Source: an uncultured Kordia sp. | Lineage (GTDB): Bacteria > Bacteroidota > Bacteroidia > Flavobacteriales > Flavobacteriaceae | Direction of reading: 5' to 3' | Length of the DNA stretch: 64,000 nt | Assembly: GCF_947496985.1 (NCBI RefSeq) | Contig: NZ_CANMEZ010000004.1 | Span: forward strand, 1-64,000 | In this document: positions 29,541 through 38,121 of the stretch, piece by piece | Position numbering within the stretch: position 1 is the first letter of the stretch | Layout of the letters: the number at the start of each line of letters is the position of its first letter | Notes under the pieces: model-generated | What the model was told of the DNA's origin: nothing | Database searches by the model: none | What the model saw: only the letters and a program-made list of their open reading frames with translations | Position numbers and translations under genes: made by a program

Positions 29541-30068
29541 ATGAAAACACTCGAAAAAGCAAAACTAAAATCAAATGCTACTAAAGAAATATGCAATACC
29601 TCTCTTTATGATATTGAAGTTAATGATATAAACGGCAATCCAATGTCGTTGGCAAATTTTAAAGGAAAGAAAATAGTATTTGTCAATGTAGCTTCAAAAT
29701 GCGGATTTACGAAGCAGTATAATGAATTGCAAAACCTAAGTGATGTTTTCAAAGATGAATTGGTTGTTATTGGTACTCCATGCAATCAGTTTGGACGACA
29801 AGAACCTGACAATGCTGCTGAAATTCAAGAATTTTGTAGTATCAACTTTGGTGTAAAATTTCCATTGACTGAAAAACTAAATGTAAAAGGGAAAGATCAA
29901 CATCCGTTATATAAATGGTTAACATCTAAAAAACTGAATGGTAAGAAGAACTCTAGTGTAAAATGGAATTTTCAAAAATATGTGATTGACGAAAAAGGAG
30001 CACTGATTGATTATTATTATTCGTTTACAAAACCAATGAGTCCAAAAATCACAAGACATTTAAAATAA
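29541..30068 (+). CDS. Glutathione peroxidase family protein
   Basis: VFVNVASKCGFTKQYNELQ; GTPCNQFGRQEPD; VKWNFQKYVID. Confidence 0.95.
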   Translation: MKTLEKAKLKSNATKEICNTSLYDIEVNDINGNPMSLANFKGKKIVFVNVASKCGFTKQYNELQNLSDVFKDELVVIGTPCNQFGRQEPDNAAEIQEFCSINFGVKFPLTEKLNVKGKDQHPLYKWLTSKKLNGKKNSSVKWNFQKYVIDEKGALIDYYYSFTKPMSPKITRHLK

Positions 30069-30096
30069 TTCTCGCAAATACAATTCAACTGAAAAC

Positions 30097-30132
30097 AAAA
30101 AAAGCGCTTCACATAAGTGAGAGCGCTTTTTC
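30097..30132. terminator. Bidirectional hairpin terminator between convergent genes
   Basis: AAAAAGCGCTTCAC ATAA GTGAGAGCGCTTTTT. Confidence 0.88.
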
Positions 30133-30155
30133 AATAAAATGCCTAAAACAATATA

Positions 30156-31037
30156 TTATTTTCCTTCTGCGGAAAGACTTTTCATTTCTTTTTCGATCAT
30201 GTCATAGAACTGATCAATTTTTGGCAATACAACAATACGTGTGCGTCTGTTTGTAGCTCTATTTGTTGCTGTATCATTTTCAACTAAAGGAACATAATGA
30301 CTTCTTCCAGCTGCAATTAATTGCCCAGGATTTACACCCAATTCTTGTAATACACGAATAATGGAAGTAGATCTTTTTACACTTAAATCCCAGTTGTCAA
30401 TCAAAACACCTTTTTTATAAGGTACATTATCTGTATGACCTTCTACCATACATTCAAAGTCAGGCTTGCTATTTACTACTTTCGCAACTTTTCCTAAAAC
30501 TTCTTTTGCTCTTGAAGTTACGTTGTAGCTTCCACTTTTAAATAATAATTTGTCAGCAATAGAAATAAATACAACACCTTTTTCAACGTTGATTTCAATA
30601 TCTGGATCGTCAATTCCAACAGCTTTTTTCAAGCTAGAAACAATTGCCAACGTTACACTATCTTTTTTATTTAAAGCATCTTGTAAACGTGTGATTTTCA
30701 AATCCTTTTCTTTCATACTCTCTAATGACTTTTCAAGGTTGTCAGCTCCTTTTGCTGTCAAAACAGTCATTTCTTTTGTATTTTGAATCAATCCTTGGTT
30801 TGCTTCTTTTAAGTCATTATTAGACTTTCTTAAATCTGAAACCTGATCTTGTAAAGCTTCAGCACGTGCAGATGAAGAGGCTTTTTCTTCTAAACATGAA
30901 TTTAGTTTTACGGTTGCAGAATTTAATAAATCTTTGGTTTCTTTATGTCTTGCCTCCAAATCGGCAAACTCTTTTTTAGAAACACAAGATGAAAGCAATA
31001 TAGAGATAGTTGCTGTCAATAAGAGGATCTTCTTCAT
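30156..31037 (-). CDS. OmpA family lipoprotein (coiled coil + OmpA C-terminal domain)
   Basis: LLSSCVSKK lipobox; VEGHTDNVPYK; NWDLSVKRSTSIIRVL. Confidence 0.93.
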   Translation of the reverse strand: MKKILLLTATISILLSSCVSKKEFADLEARHKETKDLLNSATVKLNSCLEEKASSSARAEALQDQVSDLRKSNNDLKEANQGLIQNTKEMTVLTAKGADNLEKSLESMKEKDLKITRLQDALNKKDSVTLAIVSSLKKAVGIDDPDIEINVEKGVVFISIADKLLFKSGSYNVTSRAKEVLGKVAKVVNSKPDFECMVEGHTDNVPYKKGVLIDNWDLSVKRSTSIIRVLQELGVNPGQLIAAGRSHYVPLVENDTATNRATNRRTRIVVLPKIDQFYDMIEKEMKSLSAEGK

Positions 31038-31403
31038 AAATCTTATTTTTATAATTAAAACGGTTTTTTCAAAATTAAACTCAAAAATATTAAAAATGAT
31101 ATTGAATTTACAAGGATTAACAAACTTTTAAACCTATAACGTTTTAGTTAGCCCTAGTTTTAATGAGTACTAAAAATCATGAATTACATGAATCTTGCTA
31201 GAAAGTAGGAGATTTAGCTTTGTAAATCATGAATGTATAACTATTCAATAATTTTTATTTTAAGAAATGAATAACGCTTTAAAATTTTATTTATTGTTGC
31301 GGGTAATAAACCATAATTCGTGAATTTACGGCAATGTTATTTTGATAACATTCTATTTTTATGTTCATTTGAAACTCAGACCGATTAAATAATAGTAAAT
31401 AGT

Positions 31404-32528
31404 ATGAAAAGAAAAGATCTTTTAAGTGAAGTAATCAAGCGAATTCAACGCAATGAATATTCATACCAAATAAAAAAATACTTAGGAAGTAAAGGACTTT
31501 CAGAAGAAAAGCAAGAGGAAATTCTAGCGGAAGCTAAAAAAAATATAAGGGAAGAAAAATTACAAAAATTACCGACCAAGAATAAAATCATTTTTGCCAC
31601 ATTTCTTTCATTAACGATACTCACATTTGTACTATTTATGTTTGTGTTTCCAGAATATGATATTTATGGAATCACTATTATTTTAGCAGTTATTGGCGTA
31701 CTATTATTCATCATTTTTGCTGTGATGACATTTATGTATTTGAATAGATGGAAGCCTGAAAAAATTGAATTGGAAGTAGAAGACAAACTCAATCCAGATT
31801 ACACAGCTGCTTTTGCAGTAGCTATTATTCCAGCGATTGTGCTCTTTTTTATATTCTCAGCTCGGTTTGATGCAGTGGAAGATAGAATTTTATCGGAAAC
31901 GCAAGTGCGAACTGATGGAATCATTATTTCGGGAATTTCAACAAGTTCAGGAACAGGAACCTATTCGTCTATTGTTGTACGATTTACCACAGAAGATGGT
32001 AAAATGAAAGAAATAAAAACTGAAGTTGGAAACAGTGAGTTTAATAGATATTATAAAGATCAACGTGTGAATATTGTGTATTCGTCTAAATATCCTTCTA
32101 TTATGCGATTGTTGACGCAGGAAGATAATATTAGACAGTTTACAGACACAGAAGAACGCGATTTAACGCCTGAAGATATGGAAGCTATTTTGACAGAAGA
32201 ATTTATACCAACGGTCAAAGGCTTGAATAAAATTTCATTAGGTTGGAGAAAAGACGGTTCTTCTGGAGCTTGGTATAACGAAAATAAAGAAGCAGCACTT
32301 AAATTCATTGATAATTCCGAAATTGCTTATGTATGTGGCTATATGGATGCACAACACTTTGTGAGTGAATTAAAACAAAGAGGATATAAAAAAGTAGAAG
32401 GCGGATCGAAGCGCACAGGCGTTATTATACAATCAGACTATTATGAAAATGACGATTTTGTTGCGTTTGTAGAAACAAAAATGAAAAGCAATGATTTGGT
32501 GACAATCATACAAATGGCGAGAAAATAA
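31404..32528 (+). CDS. Membrane protein with DUF3592-like domain
   Basis: Two or three TM segments; TDGIIISGISTSSGTGTYSSIVVRFTTEDGK...VNIVYSSKYPS. Confidence 0.75.
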   Translation: MKRKDLLSEVIKRIQRNEYSYQIKKYLGSKGLSEEKQEEILAEAKKNIREEKLQKLPTKNKIIFATFLSLTILTFVLFMFVFPEYDIYGITIILAVIGVLLFIIFAVMTFMYLNRWKPEKIELEVEDKLNPDYTAAFAVAIIPAIVLFFIFSARFDAVEDRILSETQVRTDGIIISGISTSSGTGTYSSIVVRFTTEDGKMKEIKTEVGNSEFNRYYKDQRVNIVYSSKYPSIMRLLTQEDNIRQFTDTEERDLTPEDMEAILTEEFIPTVKGLNKISLGWRKDGSSGAWYNENKEAALKFIDNSEIAYVCGYMDAQHFVSELKQRGYKKVEGGSKRTGVIIQSDYYENDDFVAFVETKMKSNDLVTIIQMARK

Positions 32529-32573
32529 TTTACAAAGTTTTGTAAATTTCTTATATAAATACTTTAACATCTG

Positions 32574-33149
32574 TTAGTGAGACATCGTATTTGTAATAGT
32601 TATTTTTGTAACAACTTCATGTGTAAATTCTAAAACTAATGCACTAGAAAATTCTTGAAATCTATAGTTATATATATAACTGTTTTTTAATCTTTTAGGT
32701 TTTCCAAATAATTTAAAAAAATCATGAATAGACGAACCTATGTTTAATTCTTTTTTCAAAGGAAATGTTTGTTCACTCGTTTCAAAATAATGTAATTTAT
32801 ATCCGTTTGTACCAAGCGTCCAAGTAGAATCTGTTTTGAAAACTGAAGAATTAATTTTGGCAATAACTTTTCCTTTATTAAAATAGGTGCAATCATAATA
32901 TTTACGAAGAACACTTGTCAAATTTAAAGAATCTTGATTTAAGCTTAATTCACATTTTGACTTATAACTATTTTCATACATTTGTGAATTGTTTATTGGA
33001 TTTTTCAAAAAACATTGAACCGCCGACATGTCAATGCTAGTAGGATAATTATAGATGAATTCGCTTTTAAATTTAGTGTCTTTACAACCTATAATTAAAC
33101 AAAAAACAAATAATACAGATGCTTTTAAAGAAAGGTTATTCATAGTCAT
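32574..33149 (-). CDS. Hypothetical lipoprotein
   Basis: LIIGCKDTK lipobox; intact ORF. Confidence 0.7.
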   Translation of the reverse strand: MTMNNLSLKASVLFVFCLIIGCKDTKFKSEFIYNYPTSIDMSAVQCFLKNPINNSQMYENSYKSKCELSLNQDSLNLTSVLRKYYDCTYFNKGKVIAKINSSVFKTDSTWTLGTNGYKLHYFETSEQTFPLKKELNIGSSIHDFFKLFGKPKRLKNSYIYNYRFQEFSSALVLEFTHEVVTKITITNTMSH

Positions 33150-33158
33150 AAAATTATT

Positions 33159-33941
33159 TTATTCAATCCTTTTTAATTTCCATTTTTCACGTTCTAAACC
33201 AATTAATTTATTTCTTTTTAGTTTAAATTTAATTGTATTAAAATCAATACTATCTGCTTGACTTAATTTTTTAGACTGTAAGACTAAAGTGTCATTTCTA
33301 TTTTCCCAAAAACCTTGAGTGAAATCTGAACGGTGATGACTTTTGTTTTCCCAAAATTTAAACGTTCTATCTTTAGTTAAAACTAAATTGATTCTTACAT
33401 GATGCTTGCCTTTACCTTCATACGTTCCATAAAATCTATGCGTTTTGAAATCTGGAGGTCTCAGTTGCATTAAATCATACATTTTAGCATTGAAAATTTC
33501 AATCAACTTTTCGTAATTATCAGGGATAGTACAGGTATAACAGAATTTTAGTTTTGTAATAGTGAAGATTTTCAATTGAATCGTATCAAGGAGTTTATTC
33601 GTTGGACAACCAGAAGCGCCTCCAGTTTTCCCTAATAAAATATATACGCCATCATGAAATAGGGCAGTAGCCAATTTCTCAATTCTTTGTTCAAGCCATT
33701 GTCTATCATCATCAGAAAGTTTCTGATTAGCTTTATAGTTATAATAAATGCTTACACCTCCAATTGAGTTTGATGTTTTTTTTAAAAAATTATGATCTGG
33801 TCTGTAAATGGTATCAATTGTAAGATTTTTTGGAATGTAATTGAGAAGCTCATTATATTGATCTAAATTTTCATCAGAAGTATTTTGAGCTACTACTGGT
33901 GAACTCAAAAATAGAGTTATGAAGAATATGGTTTTTTTCAA
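33159..33941 (-). CDS. Hypothetical secreted protein
   Basis: Signal peptide MKKTIFFITLFLSSPVVAQ; intact ORF. Confidence 0.72.
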   Translation of the reverse strand: MKKTIFFITLFLSSPVVAQNTSDENLDQYNELLNYIPKNLTIDTIYRPDHNFLKKTSNSIGGVSIYYNYKANQKLSDDDRQWLEQRIEKLATALFHDGVYILLGKTGGASGCPTNKLLDTIQLKIFTITKLKFCYTCTIPDNYEKLIEIFNAKMYDLMQLRPPDFKTHRFYGTYEGKGKHHVRINLVLTKDRTFKFWENKSHHRSDFTQGFWENRNDTLVLQSKKLSQADSIDFNTIKFKLKRNKLIGLEREKWKLKRIE

Positions 33942-33951
33942 ACAATGTAAG

Positions 33952-34953
33952 TTATAATAAATCCGAATAGATTTTTTTTCCTTTTACAAAGTATGAAAAT
34001 ATAATTGAGTTGTGTTGAAAGTACTGTTTTTGTTGTGTTTTTTGACGTTTCTTTAACATTTTAGGTAAGCGAGCGTAAAAATGAAAGTGCGCTTTTATGA
34101 CTGCCAAAAAGTGTGTAAACTGTAATTTGATTAAAAATTGTAGTGCCGCAATTCCATCCAGAATTAATCGAGAAAATATGATTGGAAATAGTTTTCCTTT
34201 CGGAAGATTTTTCGCGAGCATGCACAATGAATTTCTAAAATTTAAATAGGTTTTTTTCGGATTTGTACTTTCCAGCGTTGCGCCACCAACATGAAACACA
34301 ACACTTTTAGGAATGTACTTGATTTTATATCCTAAATTCAACGCACGCCAACACATATCAATTTCTTCTTGATGTGCAAAAAAGTCTTCGTCCAAACCAT
34401 TTAATTCTGTAAATACAGTTTTTCTTATAAATAAACACGCGCCAGAAGCCCAGAAAATTTCGGAAGTATCATTGTATTGTTTGGTATCTTTTTCAAGTGT
34501 GTGAAAAATACGTCCACGGCAATATGGATAACCGTATTTATCAATAAATCCGCCAGCTGCGCCAGCATATTCAAAATGTGTTTTTTGTTTAAAATCTAAA
34601 ATTTTTGGTTGAATAATTGCCGTTTCTGGATTCGATTCAAATTCCGATAGCATAGGAGCGAGCCAATTTTCAGTCACCTCAATATCTGAATTCAACAAAC
34701 AAAAGAGTTCTTCTTTTACTTTTGGTAACGCATCATTATACCCTTTTGCATATCCGCCATTTTCAATATTTTGAATAATCTTTACGTCTGTAAAATTTGC
34801 TTTCACAAACGTAACAGACTCATCACTAGAGGCATTATCCGCGACATATATAGTTGCTTCTTTAGAAAAAGCAATCACAGTAGGTAAAAACTGCTCTAAT
34901 AACTGTTTTCCATTCCAATTTAAAATGACGACTGCAATTTTATTTGTATTCAA
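33952..34953 (-). CDS. Glycosyltransferase family 2
   Basis: VVILNWNGKQLLEQFLP; YVADNASSDESV; LLNSDIEV; FFAHQEEIDMCWR. Confidence 0.93.
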   Translation of the reverse strand: MNTNKIAVVILNWNGKQLLEQFLPTVIAFSKEATIYVADNASSDESVTFVKANFTDVKIIQNIENGGYAKGYNDALPKVKEELFCLLNSDIEVTENWLAPMLSEFESNPETAIIQPKILDFKQKTHFEYAGAAGGFIDKYGYPYCRGRIFHTLEKDTKQYNDTSEIFWASGACLFIRKTVFTELNGLDEDFFAHQEEIDMCWRALNLGYKIKYIPKSVVFHVGGATLESTNPKKTYLNFRNSLCMLAKNLPKGKLFPIIFSRLILDGIAALQFLIKLQFTHFLAVIKAHFHFYARLPKMLKKRQKTQQKQYFQHNSIIFSYFVKGKKIYSDLL

Positions 34954-35012
34954 AAGCGTGAAAGATTAATAATATATTGAATATGTAAATGTAACAATTT
35001 GAAGCTATCTTT

Positions 35013-35681
35013 TTAACGTTTCCTTGTAATCCAACCCATATAAATTGAATTTTGAAAAAAACGTGTTGGTGTTTCAAATCCAGCTTTTACGATAATTTCT
35101 TTTAATTGATCTTCAGAAATAGCATGAAGCTTATTTTCAATTCTATACAATCGATTTTTAACATCTTCTTTATCCAGATTAGTTGGTAATAAATGCGAAA
35201 GTATTTTTAAGTTTTCTTTAATTTGTTGTTTAGTTCCAGTAATATCAAGCAATACAAAAGGAGCATTACTTTCCAGCTTGGCGGAAATACTTTTTAATAA
35301 GTCAAATTTTGCTTCTATGCCTTCTATAAAGTGAAGTACTAATAAAAGAGTTGCTGCACCAAACTTTTCAGCACTATTGATATCATCTATTGTTCCTTCA
35401 ATAAGTTGAACATTTCCAACGTTTTTAAATTTCTCAATTGCTTGTGAAATCATTTCTGGAGAAGGATCAATTCCTGTAACTTTCCATGATGTAGAAGTAT
35501 TTGTAAAACGCTCTATTTCAGCACCTGTTCCACAACCAACGACCAATAAGTTTTTATTTTCTGTATCATTTAAAATATTGGGCAAATTATTCATAAAATA
35601 ATGATAATTTGGAATCCAAGTTTCTACAAATGTATTATAATTGGATGCTCTTTGGTTTTCAAATATTTCTACTGACTTCAT
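35013..35681 (-). CDS. SAM-dependent class I methyltransferase
   Basis: LLVVGCGTGAEIERF; VTGIDPSPEMISQA. Confidence 0.9.
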   Translation of the reverse strand: MKSVEIFENQRASNYNTFVETWIPNYHYFMNNLPNILNDTENKNLLVVGCGTGAEIERFTNTSTSWKVTGIDPSPEMISQAIEKFKNVGNVQLIEGTIDDINSAEKFGAATLLLVLHFIEGIEAKFDLLKSISAKLESNAPFVLLDITGTKQQIKENLKILSHLLPTNLDKEDVKNRLYRIENKLHAISEDQLKEIIVKAGFETPTRFFQNSIYMGWITRKR

Positions 35682-35684
35682 TTT

Positions 35685-36131
35685 TTATCTTTTATAATCA
35701 GGTATTTCCCTTAAAAAATCATAACGTTTTGCTTCATAATCCATCGTACAATAATAATGATTCAAACCGTTTGTAACCATTAAATATTCTGCTTCTAAGA
35801 TCATGTTATATTGTGCAATTTGATCAAACGTTTTCTGATTTATGGTAATAGTACTTCGTTTGCATTCAACCACTAAAAAAATACTTCCGTCCGAATTAAA
35901 AATAACGACATCGTAGCGTTTCTTTAATCCATTGAATATGAGTTCTTTTTCGACATTCATTAAACTTATCGGATACTTTTTTTCTTGCAAAAGAAACTGT
36001 ACGGTATGTTGCCTAACCCATTCTTCAGGAGTTAAGACGACAAATTTTTTCCGAATTGCATCAAAAATATAGATTTTATTTTCCCTATTTTTGAAGCGGA
36101 ATGTATATTTTGGAAAATTCAAAGGTTCCAT
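35685..36131 (-). CDS. HSDR_N_2-like (type I restriction R N-terminal nuclease-fold) protein
   Basis: KKRYDVVIFNSDGSIFLVVECKRS; start at MEPLNFPKYTF (36131) preferred because the longer ORF overlaps holA. Confidence 0.8.
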   Translation of the reverse strand: MEPLNFPKYTFRFKNRENKIYIFDAIRKKFVVLTPEEWVRQHTVQFLLQEKKYPISLMNVEKELIFNGLKKRYDVVIFNSDGSIFLVVECKRSTITINQKTFDQIAQYNMILEAEYLMVTNGLNHYYCTMDYEAKRYDFLREIPDYKR

Positions 36132-36191
36132 AGGCACAAAACTAAGGATTCGTGCACCGAAAACCAATACAATTCCACATTTGTCACATAC

Positions 36192-37196
36192 ATGGAAGAA
36201 GCAAAACAGATTGTCGTTGATATACAAAAAGGAAACATCAAACCTATTTATTTTTTAATGGGTGAAGAAGCCTATTATATTGATAAAATTGCTGAATATA
36301 TTGAAGAAAAGGTGTTAGCTGAAGAAGAAAAAGGCTTTAATCAAATGGTGTTGTATGGACGTGATGTAACTGTAGATGATATTGTTGCGAATGCGAAACG
36401 CTATCCAATGATGGTGGAACGACAAGTAGTGATTGTAAAGGAAGCGCAAGATTTATCGAGAACCATTGATAAATTGGTAGGTTATATAGAAAACCCACAA
36501 CCAACAACCGTATTAGTGATTTGTTACAAGTATAAAAAGATTGCTAAAAACAAGAAATTATACAAGGCAGCTAAAAAAAGCGGTATAATCTATGAAAGCA
36601 AAAAACTATATGAAAATCAAGTAGCTGATTGGATTCGTAGAGTATTGGCAGGTAAAAAGTATCAAATTACACCAAAAGCTGCACAGATGTTGGTAGAGTT
36701 TTTAGGTACGAATTTGAGTAAGATTGATAATGAACTAGAAAAGCTCAAATTAATTTTGCCGATAGGAAGCGAAATTACACCCGAAGCCATTGAAGAAAAC
36801 ATAGGAATTAGTAAAGATTATAACAATTTTGAGTTGCGAAAAGCCATTGGTGACAGAGATGTGAAAAAAGCATTCCGAATTATCACCTATTTTTCAGAGA
36901 ACCCAAAAGACAATCCTACAGTGGTAACGGTTTCGTTGTTGTTTAATTTCTTCTCGCAACTTTTACAATATCATGGTTTGCGTGATCAAAACCCTAAAAA
37001 TGTAGCTTCTGTATTACGAATCAATCCGTATTTTGTAAAAGAATACCAAGCAGCAGCACGAAATTACCCAATGAAAAAAGTGAGTGGAATTGTGGCTACT
37101 TTACGTGAAATGGACGTAAAAAGTAAAGGTGTTGGCGCCAGTAATTTGTCTAATGGCGATTTGTTGAAAGAATTGTTGGTAAGGATTATGAACTAA
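36192..37196 (+). CDS. holA: DNA polymerase III subunit delta
   Basis: YFLMGEEAYYIDKIAEYIE; LSKIDNELEKLKL; RKAIGDRDVKKAFRII. Confidence 0.92.
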   Translation: MEEAKQIVVDIQKGNIKPIYFLMGEEAYYIDKIAEYIEEKVLAEEEKGFNQMVLYGRDVTVDDIVANAKRYPMMVERQVVIVKEAQDLSRTIDKLVGYIENPQPTTVLVICYKYKKIAKNKKLYKAAKKSGIIYESKKLYENQVADWIRRVLAGKKYQITPKAAQMLVEFLGTNLSKIDNELEKLKLILPIGSEITPEAIEENIGISKDYNNFELRKAIGDRDVKKAFRIITYFSENPKDNPTVVTVSLLFNFFSQLLQYHGLRDQNPKNVASVLRINPYFVKEYQAAARNYPMKKVSGIVATLREMDVKSKGVGASNLSNGDLLKELLVRIMN

Positions 37197-37217
37197 TCAT
37201 ATTACTTTCGCTTTCTA

Positions 37218-38111
37218 TTAAGTTGCTTCAATTTCAGTATTGAAATTTTTCATGAATTTCCCGATCATCTGTCTAGCTAATCCAAGAAACTGTTCTTTTT
37301 CCTTTAAAAAACCTTTCAATCGTTTTAACTGTTTCTTTAACTCATCACGTAAGTAATGTGTATCTGCATTGGCAGCATCATAAAAGTTATTATAAGTTCT
37401 AAAAGCAGTTTCAACTGTTTGCATTTGTGCAGAAATTTCAATGGCTCGTTTGGCACGTGCGTGTACTAATGGTACGCGTTGCAAAGCAAAAACATTGATG
37501 GATGAAACAGCACGTTGTTTTAAAAATTCTTTTCTTTTTTTGGGTTGAATTACACCAGAATTGATATCATATTTAAAATATTCTTCAGGATCTTCCACAC
37601 ACGGATTCAGTAGGAGACGTACTTTTTCTTCTTGTTCTAAATCATCTTCATGCGATCGAATTCTTTTAGCTTCATCAAATAAAGGAAATTGATTCATCTT
37701 TCCCATACTATTCAATTCATCATTGCTAGAAGTTCTTTGTTTTGATTTTTGATTGCAATTTCTACATGATAATAATAAATTATTCCAATCAGCAGCCAAC
37801 CAATAATAACCTGGTTTTGAGTTGCCCGTAGCTTTCAATTCTTCAATTTCTCCTTTGGGACGAAAATGCTCAATATCGCCCACATACGTTGCCAAAATAT
37901 CACATTCGCAATACGCACATTTGCCTTTTCCCATTTCAATAAGTGCCGCTTTCACTTTGGCATTACTGTAGACTTTAAACTTATATGCTTTTTTTAAGTT
38001 ATCAGGATCTGAATAATGCGCAATAGCTTCGTCAAGTTCTTTTTGTAGTTTGACACTTCCTTCCTTCAATATATCAGGAATTTCTACCGAGTTTCGTTTT
38101 ATAAAAATCAT
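37218..38111 (-). CDS. PtuB-like HNH endonuclease (TIGR02646-type)
   Basis: GKCAYCECD; VGDIEHFRPKG; GYYWLAADWNNLLLSCRNCNQKSK; LLNPCVEDPEEYF. Confidence 0.85.
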   Translation of the reverse strand: MIFIKRNSVEIPDILKEGSVKLQKELDEAIAHYSDPDNLKKAYKFKVYSNAKVKAALIEMGKGKCAYCECDILATYVGDIEHFRPKGEIEELKATGNSKPGYYWLAADWNNLLLSCRNCNQKSKQRTSSNDELNSMGKMNQFPLFDEAKRIRSHEDDLEQEEKVRLLLNPCVEDPEEYFKYDINSGVIQPKKRKEFLKQRAVSSINVFALQRVPLVHARAKRAIEISAQMQTVETAFRTYNNFYDAANADTHYLRDELKKQLKRLKGFLKEKEQFLGLARQMIGKFMKNFNTEIEAT

Positions 38112-38121
38112 GCTTCTTCCC

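Noticed and set aside
35685-36131. Type I restriction-modification system
   Set aside because: Only an HSDR_N_2-like domain; no HsdM, HsdS or helicase in the window.
36132-36227. N-terminal extension of the HSDR_N_2 ORF
   Set aside because: Overlaps the holA start in the divergent direction; internal ATG at 36131 is more plausible.
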